DNA from: Galeruca laticollis
Lineage: Eukaryota > Arthropoda > Insecta > Coleoptera > Chrysomelidae
Length of the DNA stretch: 64,000 bases
NCBI GenBank assembly: GCA_963921935.1
Contig: OY998178.1
Coordinates: 197,998,862 to 198,062,861 of the forward strand
Reading direction: 5' to 3'
Of this stretch, positions 9,801 to 21,800 are shown piece by piece. Position 1 is the first letter of the stretch. Every line of letters starts with the position of its first letter. The notes under the pieces were generated by a model, which worked only from the letters and a program-made list of their open reading frames with translations, had not been told where the DNA came from and did not search any database. The position numbers and the translations under genes were made by a program.

Positions 9801-12800
9801 GCTAGACTACAACTGGATATTGTACTGATCCAAGAACCATGGATCAGCAAAGAAGGCCAAATCAAAGGTTTGGCATGTAAGGATTCTAAATTGATTTATG
9901 ATCAAAGGCAAGTATCTCCGCGTGCCTGTGTAATCATAAGAAATAACATAAAATATATTTGTGTTTCAGAATACGTGTCACGGGACCTTGTTCCAATCAT
10001 GGTTCACCTCAACATTGGGGGTATCGACCGAGACATCGTCATTGCATCTGCCTACTTCGCTGGAGACGGGCCGATGATACCGCCAGTAGAGGTACAAGAG
10101 CTAGTGAGACACTGTGATAGCAGACGACTGCCAATTATAATTGGTTGTGATGCCAACGCACACAATACCGTGTGGGGAAGCACCAATAACAACGCAAAAG
10201 GTGAGTGTTTATTAGAATATCTCTTATCAAATAACCTTGAGACCTTAAACGTGGGGACAACCCCCACTTTTGTCACGAGAGCAAGAGAAGAGATCCTGGA
10301 TGTAACAATTGTTAATGTTGCTAGGAAAAATGTAAAAGATTGGAGGGTGATGAGCGAACCATCACTTTCCGACCATAGGATCATCGAATTTAGGATAGAG
10401 GGACATACCACCTCGATTCCTACAATCCGAAATCCTAGAAATGCTAATTCGTCTCTTTACAAGACCAATCTGAAGGACAATTTGGAACACGTCGAAGTGA
10501 ATGGGGTAAATCACCCGCACTACGACCTGGAACAAAGAGGCAATAATGGAAGCTTTTCATTCCAGTTGCCCACTCTCAAAAGCTCGTTCAGAAAAGGATG
10601 CTCCTTGGTGGAATGAGAATCTGTCAAAACTCAGAAAAGAGATCCGTCGGCTCTTTAATCGAACCAAACGTGACGGCAATTGGCAGAGGTACACTGAGAA
10701 GCTTACTCAGTACAATAAAGAGATTAGGAAGACCAAAAGGCTTAATTTTCAAGCCTTTTGCGAAAAGATCACTTCCACTCACACAGCGGCCAGACTACAA
10801 AAGGTCATGGCAAATGGGGGAACTAACACCACAATGTCGCTGAAAAAGCCAGACGGATCATACACGGAAGGTGAAGAGGAACGATCGATTCTTCTTCTTA
10901 AAACCCACTTCCCAGGTAGTGAACCAGCAACAAGCACCGAAATAGCAATGAACTACACGAAAAAATCCCGCAAGGAAGATTGGGACATTGCTAAGAAAAT
11001 ATTTACCAGACAACGGTTGGAATGGGCAATACGTACCTTTCAACCATATAAATCACCAGGAGTGGATGGAATATTTCCAGCACTCCTAAAGCAAGGGATA
11101 GAGGAGATTCTTCCTTCACCTGCTGAAGATTACAAGAAGCGGCCTGGCAGTGGGTCTAATACCTAGAAAATGGAGAAGGGCAAGGGTAACCTTCATACCA
11201 AAAATAGGGAAAAAAGATGGGACTGATCCCCGGTCTTTCAGACCCATCTGTCTAACATCGTTTCTACTCAAATCGATGGAGTAAGAACAGAGAATCTGGA
11301 GAATATACCACTTCATAAATGTCAGCATGCCTACAGAGCGGGTCGATCAACTGAGACGGCTATGTATGAACCTAGCAAGAAACTACCAGGAATGTGACAT
11401 ATCGATCCATTCTGATAGTCAAGCAGCTATCAAAGCATTGAGCTCTCATGTCATTGACACAAAGTTGGCATGGGAGTGCCGAAGAAAACTTGATAAATTA
11501 GGCAAGAAGAACAGGGTCTCTTTAGTCGGGGTTCCTGGCCACTCGGGAATTACGGGAAATGAAGGGGCCAATACACTTGCCAGGAAAGGAGCACAAATGC
11601 ACTTTATTGGCTCGGAGCCTTTCTGTGGTGTAGCAAATGATCCTACGCTCCTACAAGAAAGAGTTTCGGAAGAAAGAGGAAACCGAAAGAGAAGCACTCT
11701 GGCGGTGCCTTCCCGGGTTGGAACATTTCAAAAAGTTCCTGGGGAACTTTGACACTGCTAGGTCCAAAAAATATTTGGACATCAGTAAAGATAAGCTACA
11801 TCTCCTCACGGGCTTTCTTACAGGACTCTGCCGCCTTAGGAAGCACTTAATGAGAATAGGTCTAGCAGAGATTGACGAGTGTAGATTCTGTGGGGAGGGG
11901 GATGAAACTCCGGATCACCTAGTTCAGGAATGCCCCGCCACTGCAAGCCAACGCAAGAAATGCTTCGGACAAGAAACTTGTAAAAGTGAGGACCTAACAT
12001 CATTGAAGCCGTCCCAAATACTAGAGTTCATTAGAACCTTGGAACTGGAAGGCCAGCTGTAGTAGTAGCGAGAACGGCTCTGATAGGGGGGGCACAATAA
12101 ACCTTTGGTTTCAGTGCACTGTAGCCCCGTTAAAATCTAAAGTGTGTCACATACAGATACTTTTGATGATTCATTTCCAGTACAAAAAATATTTGTTGTA
12201 TTTTTAAATCAAAACAAGCTCTTGCACTTACAATGGAACAACGTCTGATATCTACTTCATACTTAAAGGCGTTAATTTAAAACAATTTTTTTATTACAAT
12301 AAACTTCATTTCTCATATAGCTTAATTTTCATTTCTCAGATCTCTCAATAATGTTATCTTCGTCTAATGTGGCTTCTTCAATTTCAATTATCTACATTTG
12401 ATCAGTAACGTCTCAGATCTTACCATTTTTTTTAAATAATGTTCCATCAATAAATACAAAACTTGAATGTGTCAGCAAATTTGACAACTGCTATTAACTT
12501 TCTTACAAAAGTAGTCCCGAACTTTGGAATTATTTATAGATTTAATTTTACAATTAGTTATATTGTTTTTTTCGTTTTTAATAATATGCATACGCTCGGT
12601 ACCACGAGTCTTAGCCTAATTATTATTTAGTTTGTGGTTAATTATTTACAGACTGTATAATTTTAGTATTAATAGTTTATGTCACAGCTCCCAATCAAGT
12701 AACTTTTTTAGTGGTTTCTTAAAATGGCCCTCCTAGTTAAATAACAGGGTATAGTTGTATTTGACATTATAATTATATAAGCATGTAAGGGTCTGCTAAG

Positions 12801-15800
12801 GCTTGATGATATTGTAAATACACCATTTTGTTTGCATTGTTCTACATTTACTATCATCATTATCTGCTAAAACAGTATTCAAAAATTAAAAATAACTGAA
12901 AGTCACAAGGTGCAGGTTTGTATGCATCTTCAAACATTTAAAATATTTCTCATGGATGTTACATGTTACTATTTATTTCCAGGATTTAATTATTTATTTT
13001 CTCAGCAAAGGTTTAAAAATAAATTACCTAGATTGTTGTGGCTTATACAGGAGTTCATACCAAAAACAACTTGGGAGATGATAGAAAGACTAAAAATAAT
13101 TATGGTATTTCACATAAAATACACCCTTCGTTAACGGACTATAGGGCTCTAAAGTTGGGAATTAAAAATGGGTTTTCATTTAAAATTATTATACTGAGTC
13201 TGGTGAGCTGAAAATTAATAGGGTATATCTGCGAAATGTTCTGAATAATATTCAGTCATAACATTGGTGACTTGTTGAACTCCGGAGGCTGTTCCGTGCT
13301 ATCAAACTGAAATTTATCCAAAAATGACAAAAATATCGCACTTAAAGTAGCATAGCACCCGTTGTACTGGCTCTGGTGAGCTGAAAATCAATAGGGTTCA
13401 TCTGTGGCATGTCCTTAACAATATTCAATCATAAAATTGGTGACTTGTTGCACTACGGAGGCTGTATCGTACTAACAAGACATGTAACGAAAAGTGGCCG
13501 ACGACAACGACATACACTCAGGATTTTTTTTCTAAAAACCGTTTTTTCGTGTTGTTGTTGATGGAAAACGTAAAAATAACCCAAAAAAAATTTTCAAAAT
13601 TCCAACTTTTTTTGGGGTAAACCAATACACTTTTCTCGCATATTAAATAGGTTGGGCGGAAAAGTAACACCGGAATTAAGAGTGAACTAAAGTTACACAG
13701 ACAATGGAAGTAATTGAAAGGGAAAGAAGAAAAAAACAAGATAATATTGAGTGGGTTATCAATACAATTCTAAAGCAGGAGATGGAAAATTTATTACTTT
13801 TTTAAATGATAAGATAAGAATTTATTGGTCTTTATATTACAAGATTACATTATCCCAGTAGTGTATTTATTTTTATTTCTGTGTACATATAAAACAGCTT
13901 TAAGTATATATAAACATGGCACCATAAGAATCTCTAAATCAATGAAGAATGAAACTAACTGTTTCTAAATAATTCCACAATATATTGAAAAAATGGTAAA
14001 TATCTTAAAAAATTGACAATAAAAATGAAAGAATTTTGCAAAAGGAATGATGTGTTAATAGATAATACCAAAAGGGAACAAAGACTACATTTGTGGCGGA
14101 GAAGAGGAATGTAAAGAGCATAATAGACTATATAGTATATACACAAAACCTGACAGAAAATAGAAACAAGAAAAGAAGAGGAAATAGGATCAAACCATAG
14201 ATTGGTAATTGCAGAATGTAAGTTGAAAACAATAAAGAAGGAAGAAGAAAAACAATACAGTAAGATAGCAACTTTTAAACTAAGAAACAGAGAAATGAGA
14301 AAAAATATGACGACAAAACAAATTAGGAATTCTCAAAACTAAAGGACGGAAGAAAATAATGGACACTAGAAAAGAAATGGGACAACATTAAAGAAGGACT
14401 AAGTAAGATGGAAGAAAAAGTATGTGGCAAAACAACATACAATAATCACCTCAAAAGAAGAGATTGGTGGAACAATGAAGTACAACAAATGATAAAAGAA
14501 ATGAAAATAGCATATAAAAAATACATACAAAGTAAAACACAAGAAGATAAAGAAGTGTATCACAGGAAAATAAATAAAGCAAAAGAAAGAATCGAAAAAG
14601 CGAAATCAGAAAGTTGGAAAAATTTTGAGGAAGAAATAAAACCCAAAAAATAGATAACAGAAGATTTTGGGCAAGAAAAAGGAAAATAAAAGGAACGAAA
14701 AGACGAAGAATGTATACAATAAAAGATAAACAAAACCAGATGAAGACAGGAATATGAGATGTTCTAGAAACATGGGAACATTATTACACAAACAAGTATG
14801 ATAGTACTACACCAAAATGTAACATAGAAAGAAAAAAACATAGGAAACAAAAGAAATAATGAAAGAGGAAGTTGAAACGCAATAAATAGAATAAAAATGG
14901 GAAAATCTTGCAAGGTGGATGAAATAAAATCAGAAGTGATAAAATGGATGGGTAAAGAAGGTAAGAAATGGCTGTGGGAAATATGTAAAGAAGCGTGGAA
15001 AACATAGAAGATTCCAACAGACGAATATGTTTAACTCAAACTTCATTTAAAGTGTATACCAGAGTACAGAAACAAGACAAAGAATATGTGGAACATCGGT
15101 TGAGCAAGCAGCTTTTCGACTGGACAGACAAACAAGCGTTAATATACATGTGCTCAGAAGACTGATAGAAAGGAAAATCTAGGAAGGAGAAGAATTATAT
15201 CTAACATACATAGACCTGAGGGTCGTTTTTGACACTATAGATATAGAGGAAATATGGAAATGCTTAGAAAAAATGAAAATACAAACAACACTGGTGAAAG
15301 TAATAAAAAGCACATGCCAAACTGTAAGATGCCAGATACAGATAAGAGGAAGATCAGAAAAAGTTCTAATCAAAAAAGGCATAAAACACGGGGACAGTGT
15401 AAGCCCGTTATTGTTTATTTTGGTCATGAGTAAGGTAATTAAAAGAGTCAAAGAAGATGAAGAAAGACAACTAGATACAATTATAGGATAAAAACATTTA
15501 GAACCAGTTAGACTCAGTAATTTGTTATATGTAGATGATATAGTATTGATAGCAAATTCAAGAAATACAATGCAGAAATTAGTAAATATATGAAATATAG
15601 GGGTTGAAAGAATGAAAATGGAAATAAACACAAACAAGACGAAATATATGATAATAAACGAAATAAATAAAGAAGACCCAAAAAGTAAAGAAATAAAAAA
15701 ATACAAAGAAAACATTCTAGAAAGAGTATCTGCATCATCACAGAAGACGGGAAAATATATGCAGAATTAACAAATAGAGCCAATAAATCACCAAGATTAT

Positions 15801-18800
15801 ACTATACAATAAAGAAAACGATCCTAATTACAAACAGATGGATATTGAAATGAAGAAAAGAATGCATAATGTAATAACTATTTGTACAATAACATATGCA
15901 ACAGAGAATTGGGTAATTCAAAAAAAATAGAAGCAATTGAAATGAAACAGTTAAATTGGTATGGACATATAATGAGAATGAGCTAGCAAAGAATAGCTAG
16001 GAAAATAATGGAGGTAGGTATACCAAGGAAAAAGCAAGAAGACAATGGATTAACCAGATAGAGGAAATAGGATGAAATAAAGGGAGAACTTTCTGGAAGA
16101 TATGAAAATACTTGCTAATGACAGAAAGTCATGGATAAGTCAAGAAGAAGAAAATAAGAAGGTTTCCCAGTCAGTTTACTGTTTGTTGTGAAACCATTTT
16201 CTTGTGGAATAAATCAGTAAAACAAAACAATTGCATACCTATCTTCTAAACATGTTGCAGTTAACAATGCTGCCATCTTCTAATCACTCACTATCTTTAT
16301 CTTTCATAAGACAATGTGTCAACAGAAATATCTGACATAAATTTTTCACATTTTGTCATTGATGTGTAAAACACATCTGGCTTGATATAAAATACAATTG
16401 CTTACTATATGTGACTAGTCACATCAGTACAAAATATGTGTATTTGCTGACTTGCTAATATCAACTTGGACAAAGTTCTACTTTGTGGGCCTGCTCAATG
16501 TTCTTTTAAATTCATCCCTTATTTTAAGCCTGAATATGTTTTGGAACCATTTAAATATCAAAAATTGAAAAAAAATAACATATTATCCAGTACCACAATT
16601 GTAGAGAGTGACTAATATTTTCAACATAGACCTTTGTGGGTCTGAGGGGAAAATAAATCCATGAGTCATAGGCATGAGGTTATTATTAAAAATAATCTTC
16701 AGCATTTTAGAATGAATTGGTTGTCAGAAAAATTATTTTCTTATTTAAAAGATGTAATAAACAGTCTTGTAAACAGTTCAACATAACTGAATACTTATTT
16801 CCATGAAATGTAAAAAATATAAACAGATATAATTAACATTAAGATTAGCTTTATTCTAATCTGAGTCATTTATGACATCTTCAGATTCATCAGTAGTATC
16901 TTCTCTTACATGCACAAATATGGGTTCTATGGTAATTTCAATTAGGTCATGATTCCAGATATTCCGCTCTTCTTTCACTATACAGCGTTGGGAACATTAC
17001 GAGGGAACATAGGTTTTACCTTCAATGTGTTAGAAAGAGACAAAATACATATAAATTCAGTGCATCATTCTTTTTCGCTAACAGGATATCATAAAGTGGA
17101 AAACGTGCAATAAAAGAAGTTAAAAATACAGATGTGTAATGTGAACAGTTTAGTTTATTATTTGAGAAATAATAAGATTGTATGTACTATACTGATAGCT
17201 TAATGCAATGAACAATAAAAAAATCAACACTACTTTCGTTTATCCCTTCATGGTTAATTTACAAAGAAATAATTCAGTAGTAATAAAATTCACTATATTA
17301 GTTCGGTTAGTATTGGAATAAATAACCTAAATAACCGTAACATGCGAAATAAAATTTGTAATAATAATAATATGTGTTTCCAAATATCTCAATTCTCATT
17401 TTTCGCTAACAGGATCTCATAAGTGGAAAACCCACAACGCCGGCCTCTTACTATTTGTAGCTTCTGACAGTATTGCCAATTTTCATTGTATATTTATATT
17501 AATTGTAAAATGCATTGTTATAAGTTATAAGAAGATTTTAATTATGATAATTCAAGAGGTTGTAACAGATCAAGATATAATTAATTCCATCTATTCGTTA
17601 AATATTTTATTGTAATGCTGGAAATTGTTCTAGTTTTCAGTTTGAAAGCGGTTAAAACCTTTACTTTTTTTCAGATTTGGCAACGTGAAATTGGTCTCGA
17701 AACATCTGCTGTGTTTCGAATGTTAGTAAAAAAAATTGGCATCTTTATCGTTTGTTATCGTTTGTATGCAAATGAGAACGAATTCTCTGTGTAAACACAC
17801 ACACACAGTGTAAATTAAAAAAAAAACGAAAATAAAACTAAAATCGAATTCTAATGCCTACAATTTTTAAATAAAAGTAATATTATGATATGTAATAAAT
17901 TAAAAAATAAAACTTAATTCTTCAATGAGCTTAAATCAAATGTTCGAATAAATCCCCGTTTTGCGCTAAGCAGTAGCCGAGACGGTTATAAAATTCTTGA
18001 CGAACACGTATGAGCATTTCAGGTGTTATTTGCATACAAATTTGTAAAATTTGTTCCCTTAGTTCATTTAGAGAAGAGGCTCTGTTTTCTTGAAACCCAT
18101 AAATTCTCGATTTTATATAACGCCAGAAAAAAAATCGTTGGGAGCCAGATCTGGAGATCTCGCAGGCCATCTTATGTTACCATTCGTGGAGATTATCCGA
18201 TTGGGAAATTGTGTATTTAGAAAGTTTATTGCTAGTCGATAATTATGTGATGCCCAACCGTCATGTTGGTACCAGATATCATTGAAGTTGACACCTAATT
18301 GTATCAGGGCAGGAGTAATTTGATTTTCCAGCATGTCCAAATATTTCTGTCCGGTTAAATTGCCGTCAATAAAAAATGGTCCAATTAAATGGTCACCTAA
18401 TATTCCAGCCCAAACATTTAACTTTTGGGGATATTGAGTCCTATTATTATAATGTTTGTGTAAATTTGTCCTTGACCAATATCGAATAACGGATGAATTA
18501 TGTGCACCGTGTATGGGAAAAGTCGATTCATCTGTGAACAAAATATTTTTCGAAAAGTTTGCGTCCAATTGTATTCTTTCCATAATTATTTCACAAAATT
18601 CCATTCTACGAAATTGATCGTCTGGAAAAATTTCATGGCTCTTTTTCAGTTTGAAACTGCGATAACCATTTTTTTTAATACAGTCCGAATCGTTTTCGGA
18701 TCAACATCAAAATCCTTTGATATATGAGTGGACGATTGTAGGGGATTATTTTCCACACTGGCACAAATTAAAATATCTCTTTCTTCTTATTCGGGTTTTG

Positions 18801-21800
18801 TTTGACGTTTTTGTGTATGCGGTCCATGTTTAGTAGGATTGACACATCCATGCTCTTCAAAATTTTTTATAACCGTTCTCACTTGTTTTTTGCTAATTGG
18901 TTGGGCATTTTCGAATGCCACAATAAACAAATTTTCTGCTATTTCTCGATATGAATGACCCTGGTAGTACCATTTTACAATTTGCACTTTATGGTGTACG
19001 TGCATACTCATCTTAATAAGATTTGCAAAAGATTGTTACTCATTCGCAAACAAACATTTAGTGAAGTACCCAGATTGTACAGTTGAACATCTTCAAGAGG
19101 CGCACGCGCGATTCGTATTCGTCTGGTGTAATAATCTACGCTGGCTTTTAATTCTCTGTCTCATGATTGTCCTTCTCCAACACACTGGTAACTCCATGTG
19201 ACCATGATAATTTCTTTTTGGACGTGAGAGGATATCGTTTTACATTGAAATTAAATGTGACTGATTTCTCTCACAAATAAAAAGGAATTTTTGAAAGGCA
19301 CTCTACAATCTAACGCGTGGATTGAAAATGAAGAAAGGGGACAAATAAAAGTAGAATTTGAGCTGTAAGCGAAATCGTTTTATCAGGAGCGTAGGAAACA
19401 GAGGCGGTTTACATTGAGATCTTTAAAACTATTCCTTATGATGTTAATGAAAATTATTATGCTTACATTCATTAATTGTACCCTCAATATCGACGAATGT
19501 AATTTTTTTAGCTATTTTCCAGTGATTTTTTAGTGGTACTTATTTCAAATACCTATTAGGTAGATTTTAATTTATTGTTCAAATCATATTAGCGTGTACT
19601 ACCCGAACTGATATAGTGAATTAGTTTCTTACCACTGAATTATTTCTTTGTAAATTCATCATGAAGGTTTTTAAATGAAACTCACGGTCTCTAGTTAATT
19701 CCACAATATAATAAAAGTTATTGAAAATTCTAAAAAATTGACAATTGTTTCGATAAATCAATTGTATGTCAGGCACCGCCTTCGGAAAGACTACCGCCGA
19801 GTGAGTTGTAGGGTCACGGATGATCCTAACCAATGGAAATTAACAAGAATAACATTGTCGACGATTGAAGCAGCATTGCCAAATCGAAATCATTATCTGA
19901 TGGAAGATTATTTTAAGGTGACAGAAAATAATTTTTACAATAATAAAAAAGTTATTTGCAATTTTAAAACTTGTCTAACTATACTCGATTCTCTAATTTA
20001 TTCATTTAATACTTTTTCGAAAACTAGAACAATTTCCAGCATTACAATAAAATATTTAACGAATAGATGGAATTAATTATATCTTGATCTGTTACAACCT
20101 CTTGAATTATCATAATTAAAATATTCTTATAACTTGTTCTCGTGTTAGAACAATGCATTTTACAATTAATATAAATATACAATGAAAATTGGCAATACTG
20201 TCAGAAGCTACAAATAGTAAGAGGCCGGCATTGTGGGTTTTCCACTTATGAGATCCTGTTAGCGAAAAATGAGAAATGAGAATTGAGATATTTGGAAACA
20301 CATATTATTATTAATACAAATTTTATTTCGCATGTTACGGTTATTTAGGTTATTTATTCCAATACTAACCGAACTAATATAGTGAATTTTATTACTACTG
20401 AATTATTTCTTTGTAAATTAATCATGAAGGGATAAACGAAAGTAGTGTTGATTTTTTATTGTTCATTGCATTAAGCTATCAGTATAGTACATACAATCTT
20501 ATTATTTCTCAAATAATAAACTAAACTGTTCACATTACACATCTGTATTTTTAACTTCTTGTATTGCACGTTTCCACTTTATGATATCCTGTTAGCGAAA
20601 AAGAATGATGCACTGAATTTATATGTATTTTGTCTCTTTCTAACACATTGAAGGTAAAACCTATGTTCCCTCGTAACGTTCCCAACACTGTATGTTCAAT
20701 ACATTTTATGCACGACTGTGAGGTTACATTGCTGATGGCACTATTAAGCAGATTTTTTACATCATTTAATTTGAAAGTAACATTGTTCATTGCTACTTCA
20801 TTTTTTAGTTGAACCATTTTAAGTTCTATTGAGTTTAACTTACAATGGTAGGGAGGCAATCAAACTACAATTACACCTCGTTCTCGTGCCATTTCATCTA
20901 CTACATATTTGATATATTTATCTTTATGACACCATGCTAAGTTCAGTAACTCAATTTTCAAAATTGGCTCTTTGAATTTAATATTTTTCTTAGTAAGCCA
21001 ATCTGCAATCTGGGCTTTTCTCCATTTGATGGTTGGTAACTGTTCTACACCCTGCCTGTGGTATGGAGCATTATCCTTAACAATAACAGATCCTGGATTG
21101 ACTTTTAAAAGAATATCTGAAAACAATTTTTCATAGTGTATAATAATCTCCAGTCTTTTTAGAAGCAAATGCGTTTAAACCTCCTGCAATAAACCCAGAG
21201 TCGGTACCGATATGGCTAATAATAAAGTGTTTTTCCTTTCCAGATGGGACTTTTAAACCTGTCAATAAACCTGCGGATAAAAGATTGATGCTTGTTTTTT
21301 ATATTTACATCCTACCAATTTTTTATCACATTTTGTCCTTCATTTAACCAAGTTCCATCTGTATAATATTATATAATTGTATATTTTCTATGATCTCTTA
21401 CTTTCTTCAAAAAGGGTACTATTCCTCTTTCTTATTAAATATCTGAAGTTCATTTCATGCAAACATAACAAAACAAATCTTGATATTTTCGGGAGATTTT
21501 CATTAGATTGAAGAGAAGAAGCAATTTTCTTTGCAGTTGTTAATATTTTTTAATATAAAATTCATATACTGCACGACAAATGACCTTTATGGTTATATCT
21601 TCCAATTTTATTTGTTTTTTCCTCTAGTATCAGCCTTACAAGTATTAATATTGTTTGTTTCATCCCTTGTTTTAATTATTCTGTACACGTTAACGTCAGA
21701 AACTTTTGTCAAAATACTACAGGGCCTTTCGGAAACTATGATCGGGTTAACCCGATCATGATCTGAATGTTCAGAATCACGTTCACTTACGTTCCGAAAC

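Larger units (their letters stand above)
7909..12136 (+). mobile_element. LOA/R1-like LINE, 4.2 kb, with perfect 16-bp target duplication
   Basis: The 16-mer CTAAAGTGTGTCACAT occurs at 7893-7908 and again at 12137-12152, so the insertion is bounded exactly. The element is noticeably GC-richer than its surroundings. It carries a long leader, ORF1 with a DUF4780-type domain, and ORF2 with APE endonuclease, RT, RNase H and a CCHC zinc finger. It lacks a poly-A tail; the end reads TGTAGCCCCGTTAAAAT. A large part of RT is missing, and ORF1 has two stops. A related but different copy lies on the minus strand at about 50181-55210. Confidence 0.85.
16983..20690 (-). mobile_element. 3.7-kb mariner-like element with ~660-bp inverted arms
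   Basis: The outer ends are CAGCGTTGGGAACATTACGA at 16983 and, inverted, CAGTGTTGGGAACGTTACGA ending at 20690. TA lies on both sides (16981-16982 and 20691-20692). It sits inside the last part of the Tc1-like transposase; skipping the element plus one TA rejoins that protein's frame exactly. The arms 16983-17638 and 20019-20690 are reverse complements over nearly their whole length, far longer than usual mariner ends. The 2.4-kb core contains a decayed mariner-like transposase on the minus strand. Confidence 0.8.

Noticed and set aside
14606..15783. Several minus-strand frames rich in Phe, Leu and Ser
   Set aside because: They are antisense of the A-rich RTE relic; composition alone keeps them open.
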